From Paracoccaceae bacterium (lineage in GTDB: Bacteria > Pseudomonadota > Alphaproteobacteria > Rhodobacterales > Rhodobacteraceae), in the NCBI GenBank assembly GCA_003447515.1, contig DLZA01000428.1:1-5551 (forward strand): 5,551 nucleotides of DNA, given 5' to 3'. The notes under the pieces are model-generated. The model worked only from the letters and a program-made list of their open reading frames with translations. It searched no databases and was not told the DNA's origin. Both the position numbers and the translations under genes were made by a program. Positions 1 through 5,530 of this stretch are shown here, piece by piece (position 1 is the stretch's first letter; every line of letters begins with the position of its first letter).

Positions 1-111
1 TGCATTATAGGCCATATATGGAATAACACTTATGCGGACTTCGTCTCCGCCACCACCCATTGATTTCGTTGAGAAATTCGGCTGGAGGCGAGATATACTA
101 ATAATCTACTG

Positions 112-951
112 CTATTTTTCAGCCAGTGTTTTCGCTGGTTTGATCGCGTCGGCGGGCACAAAGCTTGCTATACGTCCTGCGGGCCAACGATGCCCCGACT
201 TGTAGTAAGCCTTGCGCTTCGTCACCTTGATACGCAGGTCTTCGGCCTTGAACGGCCCTTCCAAAGTCAGTTCCTTGTATCGCTTGGAATACTTCCAGAA
301 ACCGCCGCTGAAGTTTTCTTCGCCCCCTTCGGAATACCATGTCGATTCTTCGACGTAGGTTTGATGCCCGGCCAAGTGACCAAGCCAAAACGCTTTGTCG
401 TTGGGGTCATACATCCACATGCCGTTGCCTTGCGCGAAGCCATGCACCCAACGTTCAAAGTCACGCGGCGAGTAGCGTTCGACAAACCAGCCGCCTGAGC
501 GGGGAGTTCCGTCCTTCCAAACGTTCGCACTGATAAACGGTATCCAGATTTGCGCGATTCCCGCACTAGCGTAAGACGAAGCCCGTGCTTCGATTTCTTC
601 TCGACCGATAGCGGTGTGCTGAAGCTCAAACGCGATTTGGTTTTCGTTCGGCGACCACGCCATAACGTCGGCGCGACGGTCGTTCGGCAAGCTCTTCACG
701 ATGAATTCCATTTCAGCCCATAAGCCGCGTTCTGAAAATGCTTTGGCTAATAGCGCCTTAGCTTCCATGTGAGCGCGGGTTTCACCCTTGGCCCAAGTGT
801 AAGTTTTAGGTGACTTATGGGCAAAATGGTGAACTACCTTCGGACCCTTTTTCAACACGACCTCGCCCTTGCAATGAGGGCAATTATACGCAGAGCCGCG
901 TTCGGCTGTGAACGCGTCAATTCTGTTGCCTTGAGGTTCGGCAATTAACAT
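112..951 (-). CDS. CoiA-like nuclease-domain protein (competence protein CoiA family)
   Basis: This 279-residue protein resembles the CoiA family, whose members carry a restriction-endonuclease-like fold. The N-terminus has the family's metal-site-like pattern: CPHC (C24, C27) followed by HHFAH (41-45). GETRAHMEAK (56-65) matches the conserved GE..xH..xK element. The nuclease core shows RADV (D95) and FELQ (E109, Q111), a PD-(D/E)xK variant with Gln in place of Lys, then a conserved Arg/Tyr region and IWIPF (135-139). Residues from about 150 to the end are aromatic-rich and I do not recognise them. I chose the ATG at 951 because family members start close to the CPxC element and a GGAG lies 10 nt upstream. 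A TTG at 978, overlapping the DUF4435 stop as TTGA, is an alternative adding nine residues. In Gram-positive bacteria CoiA acts in transformation; here the neighbours suggest a defence or island role instead. Family assignment is fairly sure, function is not. Confidence 0.8.
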   Translation of the reverse strand: MLIAEPQGNRIDAFTAERGSAYNCPHCKGEVVLKKGPKVVHHFAHKSPKTYTWAKGETRAHMEAKALLAKAFSERGLWAEMEFIVKSLPNDRRADVMAWSPNENQIAFELQHTAIGREEIEARASSYASAGIAQIWIPFISANVWKDGTPRSGGWFVERYSPRDFERWVHGFAQGNGMWMYDPNDKAFWLGHLAGHQTYVEESTWYSEGGEENFSGGFWKYSKRYKELTLEGPFKAEDLRIKVTKRKAYYKSGHRWPAGRIASFVPADAIKPAKTLAEK

Positions 952-974
952 CTGGGCACCACTCCGGCTTGCGT

Positions 975-1808
975 TCAAAGCCTCGCTATGGCGGCGGCAT
1001 AGTGAGCATTTCGAGGGTGTCCGACGCTGGCAACATCAAGACTGCTGGCAAGCGTGTCCATAAACGCCTCATACACTGCCCTCCTTGAACCACTAATGCG
1101 CTTAGTACGATAGGCAAACCAATGGAAAACGAGACGCGATACGACCTTTCCATAGAACGACCGGACGCCACATAATGTTCTGTATTCTTCGGTGGGAAGC
1201 TGTGCCGTCTGAAAATGCCCAAGAGTCTTGGCCTTACTCAGCATAATGGCAGCTTTCACATACGGCTCGCGCCCGCTAGGTGCAGCGATGATTGACATTG
1301 GGCTTTGTCGATCAAACAGTTTTTCATGGTGTCCTATGTATTTGTAGTCTAGCGCGCAGACGCGTCGAAGACTTTGCGACAATCCACTTCGGAACGTGTC
1401 AAAGTCACTCTTTATCACTGGTCTGTGTGTTGTCGTCACAAAAAGTGACAAGGCTGGTGCGAACTGAAAATCCAGCATTACGTCCGATTCCCAACTATAC
1501 CCGTAAGTGTAAAACACTTGTGGGTGGTCGATTATCAAACCTCGCCATTCGTCGTAGTCCCTGTCCATTGCCACAATTACGTTGGATATCCCTTCCACGA
1601 CCTTTTCGGCCAGAGGGCGCACGACAGACTTACCCCCCATGCTCTTGCAATGAACAGATTTGCCGCTTTCTGTAAAAATTCTATCCCAGAACATCTCATC
1701 CAGCGATGACCCTTCGCCGTCTACTGCCTTCCCCTCGCAGTAGACTACAAAATCAACATCGTGAAATAAGTTTTCGTTCCCAATACCTGCGTTTGTCCTA
1801 GTGAACAT
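975..1808 (-). CDS. DUF4435 (TOPRIM-like) protein, partner of an AAA ATPase; PARIS AriB-like
   Basis: This 277-residue protein has the hallmarks of DUF4435, a TOPRIM-fold family usually encoded directly after an ABC/OLD-type ATPase. Visible motifs are YCEGK (23-27, acidic E25), an FW pair (40-41), MGGK (57-60) and MDRDYD (81-86), whose DxD (D82, D84) would complete a metal site. YGYSWESDV (102-110) resembles the conserved Y-E-N/S element after the TOPRIM core. The rest is probably helical and not recognised. In PARIS, the DUF4435 protein AriB is a nuclease released by the ATPase AriA when phage anti-restriction proteins are sensed; equating this gene with AriB is inference. The start overlaps the upstream ATPase stop by 11 nt (ATG at 1808) or 29 nt (TTG at 1826); neither has a good Shine-Dalgarno, suggesting coupled translation. 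The reading frame looks intact, but its partner ATPase is truncated, so the pair is unlikely to work as the usual complex. Confidence 0.8.
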   Translation of the reverse strand: MFTRTNAGIGNENLFHDVDFVVYCEGKAVDGEGSSLDEMFWDRIFTESGKSVHCKSMGGKSVVRPLAEKVVEGISNVIVAMDRDYDEWRGLIIDHPQVFYTYGYSWESDVMLDFQFAPALSLFVTTTHRPVIKSDFDTFRSGLSQSLRRVCALDYKYIGHHEKLFDRQSPMSIIAAPSGREPYVKAAIMLSKAKTLGHFQTAQLPTEEYRTLCGVRSFYGKVVSRLVFHWFAYRTKRISGSRRAVYEAFMDTLASSLDVASVGHPRNAHYAAAIARL

Positions 1809-2112
1809 CTCTAATGCACTGCTCAATCTTAATTACGCGGTCCTGAAATGAACCAACAATGTCAGGGGAGTGTGTGGCTGAAATAATCTGGCAAGACCCA
1901 TTCAAACTTCTGATGTGTTCGAAGAGAGCGGCTTGCCAACTTACATGGAGAGAAAGTTCCGGTTCATCTGAGATGAAAACAACCGGGCGTTCTTCTTGAA
2001 GCAGAGCTTCCCCAAGGATAATGAACAACTGCTTTTCGCCCGAAGAAAGCACTTCAATCCCCACAATCTCGTCTGTTTCGAGGTGAACCATAGGCGTATT
2101 GCGTTCGTCAAA
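1798..2112 (-). pseudogene. C-terminal remnant of an ABC/OLD-type AAA ATPase (AriA-like), lacking Walker A
   Basis: This is the 3' part of an ATPase gene, in frame with norY. The ABC-class signature LSSGEKQ, Walker B hydrophobics plus DE (D529/E530 of the chimera), the D-loop region PELSLHVSWQ and the switch histidine in SATHSP are all present and well spaced. The P-loop (Walker A), normally 250-400 residues earlier in this family, is absent, as is any coiled coil or start codon with a ribosome binding site. The ATG at 2091 has no Shine-Dalgarno. The segment can therefore be made only as the tail of NorY. ATPases ending like this are typically followed by a DUF4435 or OLD-type TOPRIM gene, exactly as here. 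Without the P-loop half it should not hydrolyse ATP by itself. Confidence 0.8.
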
Positions 2113-3552
2113 ATGGATTTCCACATAGCGCAGCACAAACAATGTTGTTGCTAGAATGACCACAGCGGCAAAGACCGTCGCAATTTGGCTTTGAAGCTGC
2201 CATTCATCATAGTGAACGGCCCAACGACGTGGGATCGAGCTTGCCCCAGACCAAAAGAACATCAGCACAAAACCAAAGCCGCCTGCTAGGTAAGCTTGGA
2301 ATGCGAAGCGATCCAAGCCGGATTGGTCTTGGCTGGATTTGTCGCGTCCGAGCCATGCTGCAAATCCAAAGGCCATGGCGACTTCGCCAAGCAACAGATA
2401 AGTGTGGAAATGGCCCGGTACCCACTGTGTATTGTGCATTAGTTTGTTCACAGAGACCATGCCGTCGATCATGGCGGGAATGACGCCGATGCCCCAGCCT
2501 CCAACACCCAATACCAATAGCTTTGTGGCTAAGTCCCACTTCATCCCCGACCCTTTGATATAAAGAGCGGTCGAGAAGACAGTTACAGCGATGAGCGGCA
2601 CACCCGACGCATAAGAGATAATCTGTCCTGTCGCCAAAGCCCACGCAGGCATATTCACGTCCTGCAACAAGTGGTGGAAGTAAACGATTTGTACAAAGAC
2701 CACGACGGCTGCCCATGCAATCGCGAACAGACGTGTCGTTTTCCATGGTTTGCCAGTGTATTCTGGGATGAGCTCATAGACTGCTGTCACTGCCATATAG
2801 ATCGTCGCATTGATGAAGACATGGCCAAAGAAATAGATTGCGTTCTTTGCCAGTAATGCGTTGACCGCAAAGGAGGGAATTAGCAAGTTGATGATGCTTG
2901 CGCCAAGCACGATGGCACCAAAAACGATGCCGATAGAGTTGAATACGATCACACTGGATGCGGCAATGATTGTTGGGGGTGGTGCTGTTTTACTGTCTCC
3001 GTTCACGATGAACTTCCATCCAAGACCGCCAAATAGGCCGCCAAAGGACTTAGAAATATTATAAGCCATCTCTAGATAGTACAGCAGGAATCCTACACCG
3101 ATCAGCAAATAACCGACGCAGAATGCAACAGCTGCCCCTGCTTCCCACGCACCGCCAGAAATAGCGGGCAGGGGAAACAGGAACGTCCAAGCACCGCCAT
3201 ATCCGCCGATAAAGATAGATCCAAGAATGAAGACGACACCGGCTAGGAATAATCCCAGGAAAATGATATAAATTTTTATACTCAACGTGACGTGACGCGC
3301 CACGAAGTACCACAAGATGGCGGCGCCCGAGAGCGCGGCGGAGCCAACCATCCCGGCACCGTGTGCTGTCAGAAGTTGATAGAAAATGACTGGATCAAGG
3401 TCGATTATGCCACCTTGTCCAGCCCTCATGATGAGGCCGAAGATCATCATCAGAAGGAAGACAACACCGCCGAGACCCATGGTGAGCTTGATCCACCCAG
3501 CGTGAGGGTTTTCCGAAGCTATGCTCTCGATTTCATATGTCGCGTCAGTCAT
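1798..3552 (-). CDS. norY: Chimeric ORF: NO reductase/heme-copper subunit I (NorY-like, ~1-478) fused to AAA ATPase C-terminus
   Basis: Residues 1 to about 478 form a 12-helix heme-copper oxidase subunit I of the B-type, inner membrane. Ligand positions are visible: H64 in helix II (low-spin heme), H244 in helix VI and H293/H294 in helix VII (copper site), and HFH 381-383 in helix X (both hemes). IPRR (440-443) fits the heme-propionate arginines. The oxidase cross-link Tyr four residues after H244 is replaced by N248, which points to NO reduction rather than O2 reduction. With a CuA subunit next door this fits the NorSY (sNOR) type. The start is firm: ATG overlaps the norS stop as ATGA, with GGAGG 7 nt upstream. 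After about residue 478 the frame runs into an unrelated soluble ATPase segment with LSSGEKQ (502-508), Walker B VVFISDEPE and ATHSP. The oxidase core seems complete, perhaps missing a short tail. Whether the fused protein is stable is unknown. A quinol or cytochrome oxidase is the alternative reading of the N-part. Confidence 0.8.
   Translation of the reverse strand: MTDATYEIESIASENPHAGWIKLTMGLGGVVFLLMMIFGLIMRAGQGGIIDLDPVIFYQLLTAHGAGMVGSAALSGAAILWYFVARHVTLSIKIYIIFLGLFLAGVVFILGSIFIGGYGGAWTFLFPLPAISGGAWEAGAAVAFCVGYLLIGVGFLLYYLEMAYNISKSFGGLFGGLGWKFIVNGDSKTAPPPTIIAASSVIVFNSIGIVFGAIVLGASIINLLIPSFAVNALLAKNAIYFFGHVFINATIYMAVTAVYELIPEYTGKPWKTTRLFAIAWAAVVVFVQIVYFHHLLQDVNMPAWALATGQIISYASGVPLIAVTVFSTALYIKGSGMKWDLATKLLVLGVGGWGIGVIPAMIDGMVSVNKLMHNTQWVPGHFHTYLLLGEVAMAFGFAAWLGRDKSSQDQSGLDRFAFQAYLAGGFGFVLMFFWSGASSIPRRWAVHYDEWQLQSQIATVFAAVVILATTLFVLRYVEIHFDERNTPMVHLETDEIVGIEVLSSGEKQLFIILGEALLQEERPVVFISDEPELSLHVSWQAALFEHIRSLNGSCQIISATHSPDIVGSFQDRVIKIEQCIRDVH
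2083..2133. other. Recombination junction between norY and the ATPase/DUF4435/CoiA-like segment
   Basis: Protein similarity changes from a final membrane helix (ending near RYVEI, residues 475-479) to the approach to an ABC signature (DEIVGIEVLSSGEK) within about 15 codons. The exact breakpoint cannot be fixed without homologues. I see no insertion-sequence end, long repeat or target duplication at the site. The reading frame is preserved. Confidence 0.65.
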
Positions 3553-4055
3553 TCTGCTGCCTCCAAAACGTTGAATTCATTGACCATGTCGTGATGCGCT
3601 ATGCCGCAGAATTCCATACACAGAATTTGGTAGGTACCGGGCGCATCAAAGGTGTGGACGAGTTTGTTGGTGTAACCGGGCATCGCTTGAACTTGTGCGA
3701 CTAAGGTCATGCCGGGGGTGTAAATGCCCATGCCATGAGAGACGTCTTCAGTTGTGACGCGGAACTCGACCTCTTGACCCAAGGGTATCTCGTAAGTGTC
3801 GACTTCCCACCACCATTGACCCCCTGAGACGTTCACAACCATAGGCGCAGGCCCCGCTACATCGTAGACCCCTTCGCGCAATGTGCCAACTGACAGTATG
3901 ACGCCAAAGACGATCATGCCCCAAAGCAAGGCGCTCCTTGCCTTGTTGGCACCCGGCCCTGCGGGCGGTCCATCAGTCGCATAGACCGCACGAGCGTAAG
4001 CCACGCCCACGACAGCCATCAGTATGAGGCTGACTATCAAAATTGTTGTCTGCAT
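3549..4055 (-). CDS. norS: CuA-containing subunit II of NO reductase / heme-copper oxidase (NorS-like)
   Basis: This 168-residue subunit II is anchored by two N-terminal membrane helices (about 3-23 and 43-60) and has a periplasmic cupredoxin domain. The binuclear CuA site is complete: H107 (VSHGMG), C146, E148, C150, H154 and M157 in the pattern C-x-E-x-C-x3-H-x2-M. WWWE (81-84) supplies the aromatic patch that normally passes electrons into CuA. It would accept electrons from a soluble carrier, plausibly the pseudoazurin encoded nearby, and feed NorY. The start is the ATG at 4055, with GGAG 6 nt upstream; a TTG at 4067 lies within that ribosome binding site and is unlikely. It is the first gene of the norS-norY operon, with a 4-nt stop/start overlap. 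It is shorter than aa3 oxidase subunit II, as expected for the B-type and sNOR group. Product class is nearly certain; the NorS name rests on the partner subunit and context. Confidence 0.85.
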   Translation of the reverse strand: MQTTILIVSLILMAVVGVAYARAVYATDGPPAGPGANKARSALLWGMIVFGVILSVGTLREGVYDVAGPAPMVVNVSGGQWWWEVDTYEIPLGQEVEFRVTTEDVSHGMGIYTPGMTLVAQVQAMPGYTNKLVHTFDAPGTYQILCMEFCGIAHHDMVNEFNVLEAAE

Positions 4056-4063
4056 TTTAAGCT

Positions 4064-4082
4064 CCAAATTTCCAATATTTGG
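4064..4082 (-). promoter_or_regulatory. Inverted repeat in norS leader touching the Shine-Dalgarno
   Basis: The arms CCAAAT and ATTTGG are separated by 7 nt. In the norS transcript the last GG of the downstream arm is also the GG of the GGAG ribosome binding site, so a hairpin here would partly cover it. It could also be a DNA operator half-pair, or chance in AT-rich sequence. Six base pairs is a weak stem. Confidence 0.25.
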
Positions 4083-4097
4083 GGTATGCTATAAACT

Positions 4098-4112
4098 GGT
4101 ATTTGAAATGTT
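4098..4112 (+). promoter_or_regulatory. Candidate NsrR-type operator in the norS / nsrR divergent promoter region
   Basis: GGTATTTGAAATGTT matches 11 of 14 fixed positions of the NsrR core consensus TGYATTT-N-AAATRCA. It lies 43 nt upstream of the norS start and about 20 nt before the ATG of the nsrR remnant, well placed to control both. A very similar site stands in front of paz. AT-rich stretches around it (TATAAA, TTAATTTAAT) could hold promoter elements, but I cannot assign -10 and -35 boxes with confidence. Confidence 0.5.
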
Positions 4113-4132
4113 AATTTAATTAGGTGCTGAGA

Positions 4133-4565
4133 ATGTCAAATATATACAGCTATGATTCCATCTTACAGTTTTCAAAATTTACAGATTACGCCTTGCGCAC
4201 ATTGATGCATCTTGCGGTTGCCGATGAGCATATGCTCACGACCCGCCAGATCGCTGATATTCACTGGGCCTTTTACAATCATCTTGCAAAAGTCACGCAG
4301 TGGCTGGTTCGGGATGGATAGGTTACGTCTGTGCGCGGTCGTTCGGGTGGCCTGAGATTGGCGAAGGACGTTTGGCAACAACTACGGACAGGAAAGTCGG
4401 CCAGATGGCGGGAATTGTCTTTTGGCACCATCATGTGGGCTGACTGAACCGTTGCGAGATGTGCAAAACGCGTTTTGTGCAGCGCTTGAAAAAGTTACGC
4501 TTGCGGATTTGACCGGGAATAATACGCCAATGGCCAAGCTGGTGACGCGGTTGAACGTAGAATAG
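4133..4565 (+). pseudogene. nsrR: Broken NsrR-type Rrf2-family transcriptional regulator
   Basis: The winged-helix start is clear: FSKFTDYALRTLMHLAV, then NHLAKV, then a TAG at 4319-4321 exactly where NsrR proteins have the Tyr of GYV. Reading past it gives VTSVRGRSGGLRLAKD in the same frame. The C-terminal part continues only in another frame (from about 4401), with NCLLAPSCGLTEPLRDV and VTLADL up to TAG at 4563-4565. Its C-x5-C fits the last two cysteine ligands of the NsrR iron-sulfur cluster. The stretch between LAKD and that Cys is about 29 nt shorter than in E. coli NsrR, so one deletion could explain both the frameshift and the missing first cluster Cys. The original start may also be lost: LQFSKFTDY aligns with the usual MQ/MR start but begins with TTA, leaving only extended ATG (4133) or GTG (4124) starts. 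NsrR normally represses NO-detoxification genes until its cluster meets NO. This copy should be inactive. Confidence 0.85.
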
Positions 4566-4580
4566 GCCGCTTCGCCTATT
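4561..4580. terminator. Hairpin between convergent nsrR remnant and paz
   Basis: A perfect 7-bp inverted repeat, AATAGGC and GCCTATT with a 6-nt loop, overlaps the nsrR stop codon and lies 23 nt beyond the paz stop. A second small palindrome (CCCTAGGG, 4591-4598) follows. Its position between convergent genes suits a bidirectional terminator, but neither strand has a T-tract after the stem, so the call is tentative. Confidence 0.4.
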
Positions 4581-4602
4581 GCGACAGCGGCCCTAGGGAC
4601 TG

Positions 4603-5043
4603 TTACTGAGATTGCAGGCTTTCAATTTGTGCCTTAAACCGCTTTTCCGCGTTCTTCGAAAGACGTCCTTCAAGGAAGGTGTCAGGGATTTCGTCAACGC
4701 TGCCCACGGCGATCGTCATCACCATTCCCATTGCAAAGTGTGGCTTGCATTTGATGCCGTAGATGCCTGTAGTGTCGAATTTAACTTCGATCTCTTCATT
4801 GATCTTGCCGGCAAAGTGGGTCGCATTCTTAGGGATCATGCCCTTTATCGTTTCAGCATTATGACCCTTGTCGCTGGCTAAAAACTTTACTGTATCACCT
4901 TCGGAAATTTGCAAGAATGCGGGATCAAAGGCCATGCGAGAATCATCGGTTTTGTTCAGCATCTGAACTTCGTGGACCTCAGCAAAAGCGCTTCCTGCAA
5001 TCAAAGTTGACAGTGCGGCCGCGAGAGAGAGTTTATGGATCAT
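4603..5043 (-). CDS. paz: Pseudoazurin (periplasmic blue copper electron carrier)
   Basis: This 146-residue precursor has a Sec signal peptide (MIHKLSLAAALSTLIAGSAFA, cleavage after residue 21). The mature protein of 125 residues has the type-1 copper ligands at exactly the pseudoazurin positions: H40 in GHNAE, then C78, H81 and M86 in CKPHFAMGM. The C-terminal helices (DTFLEGRLSKNAEKRF) are also typical. Pseudoazurin carries electrons in the periplasm from the cytochrome bc1 complex to copper nitrite reductase or N2O reductase; here NorS CuA is a plausible partner, which is inference. I chose the ATG at 5043 because the signal peptide starts there and a GGGA lies 8 nt upstream; a longer in-frame extension to 5283 has no signal-like start and crosses the promoter. 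An NsrR-like box sits about 93 nt upstream. The gene looks intact. Confidence 0.95.
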   Translation of the reverse strand: MIHKLSLAAALSTLIAGSAFAEVHEVQMLNKTDDSRMAFDPAFLQISEGDTVKFLASDKGHNAETIKGMIPKNATHFAGKINEEIEVKFDTTGIYGIKCKPHFAMGMVMTIAVGSVDEIPDTFLEGRLSKNAEKRFKAQIESLQSQ

Positions 5044-5135
5044 TTTGAGTTCCCATAGTTGAGTTAATTTTGCTTCAAGCAGGCCTAAAACGGCACAAGC
5101 ATGAAGGGCGTGGTTGATTTGTGGACTATTAAATA

Positions 5136-5150
5136 AGTATTGTAAATACC
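5136..5150 (-). promoter_or_regulatory. Candidate NsrR-type operator upstream of paz
   Basis: Read on the paz strand, GGTATTTACAATACT fits 11 of 14 fixed positions of TGYATTT-N-AAATRCA and contains the near-perfect inverted repeat GTATT-TAC-AATAC. It shares the left arm GGTATTT and an AATNNTTA-like right side with the site before norS, which supports one regulator for both. TTATTTAATA follows immediately and could be part of the promoter -10 region. An FNR/NNR-type site is not evident. Confidence 0.5.
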
Positions 5151-5173
5151 AATTAAAAGTATGCGAGGGGTAA

Positions 5174-5521
5174 TCGCGCCTGACGAAAGACGGCACTCCG
5201 TTTGAGATGCGCCAGTTCATCAAGATCAGCATCGAGCCATCCATTATTTTGCAGCAAGTCGAAGTCAGTGGGAAAGCCGACACTAAGGTAAATCCAAATG
5301 AGAAATTAGCTTTAGAAACGCTGAAAGAGTGTTTGGTGGGCGATAATCCCTTTGCGCAGGCCCACCTTGAAGACTGGCGCCAGATTTTTTATGAACGACA
5401 CACAGGCGGCAAACCTAAAAGCAAAGAAGCCGCATTCCGTTGGGCAAGAGAACGGTTGGTAAACAAGGGGTTAATCGTCTGCAAGAACGATAATTACTCC
5501 TTGAACGACAGAGCGACATAA
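5174..5521 (+). pseudogene. C-terminal fragment of a RepA-like plasmid/phage helicase or primase
   Basis: The open frame resembles the winged-helix tail common to RepA-like AAA/RecA helicases and primases of plasmids and prophages in alphaproteobacteria: N-E-K-LALETLKE, a WRQIFYER segment, then EAAFRWARERLVNKGLI and a closing aromatic-polar patch (NYSLN). The first ATG is at 5207 (104 codons) and has no ribosome binding site. The similar-looking frame continues upstream as LTKDGTPFE to a stop at 5171, so this is more likely the severed end of a larger gene than a free-standing one. The ATPase domain would lie where the paz promoter now is. Identification is by recognised pattern only, and a small wHTH protein remains possible. 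Confidence 0.5.
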
Positions 5522-5530
5522 GAACGACAG
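5485..5530 (+). repeat. Short iteron-like direct repeats GAACGA(CAG)
   Basis: GAACGA occurs at 5485, 5503 and 5522 at 18-19 nt spacing; the last two share GAACGACAG. A further GAACGACA is at 5393. Two of the copies lie inside the replication-protein-like fragment and one just after it. Such spacing resembles plasmid iterons, but the conserved unit is short and the window ends here. Confidence 0.25.

Noticed and set aside
12..21. Perfect palindrome CCATATATGG
   Set aside because: Short AT-rich palindrome with no neighbouring promoter or gene start to give it meaning.
34..61. Possible tRNA or tmRNA 3' end (GCGGA/TCCGC hairpin followed by CCACCA), which could be an island attachment site
   Set aside because: The 7-nt loop is not a TTCRANY T-loop, CCA is not at the right distance after the stem, and no acceptor or anticodon partner is seen in the window.
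190..498. 102-codon plus-strand open frame opposite the CoiA-like gene
   Set aside because: Antisense shadow of a gene with clear family motifs; no ribosome binding site or recognisable product.
2207..2746. 179-codon minus-strand open frame inside norY
   Set aside because: It is a shifted frame of the norY transmembrane region, with no recognisable protein features.
2861..3064. Plus-strand small open frame opposite norY
   Set aside because: Antisense shadow of conserved helices V-VI of norY; its composition follows from the norY codons.
5112..5118. Half of an FNR/NNR box (ATCAA on the paz strand) upstream of paz
   Set aside because: The opposite half-site at the required spacing does not resemble TTGAT.
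2104..5187. TGACGAA read outward at both cassette edges (2104-2110 on minus, 5181-5187 on plus), a possible inverted repeat of a mobile unit
   Set aside because: Seven bases shared within two windows of a few tens of bases is not unlikely by chance, and the exact breakpoints are unknown.
5044..5283. 80-residue N-terminal extension of the pseudoazurin reading frame
   Set aside because: The signal peptide begins at the ATG at 5043, and the extension crosses the operator and overlaps the replication-protein-like fragment in the opposite direction.
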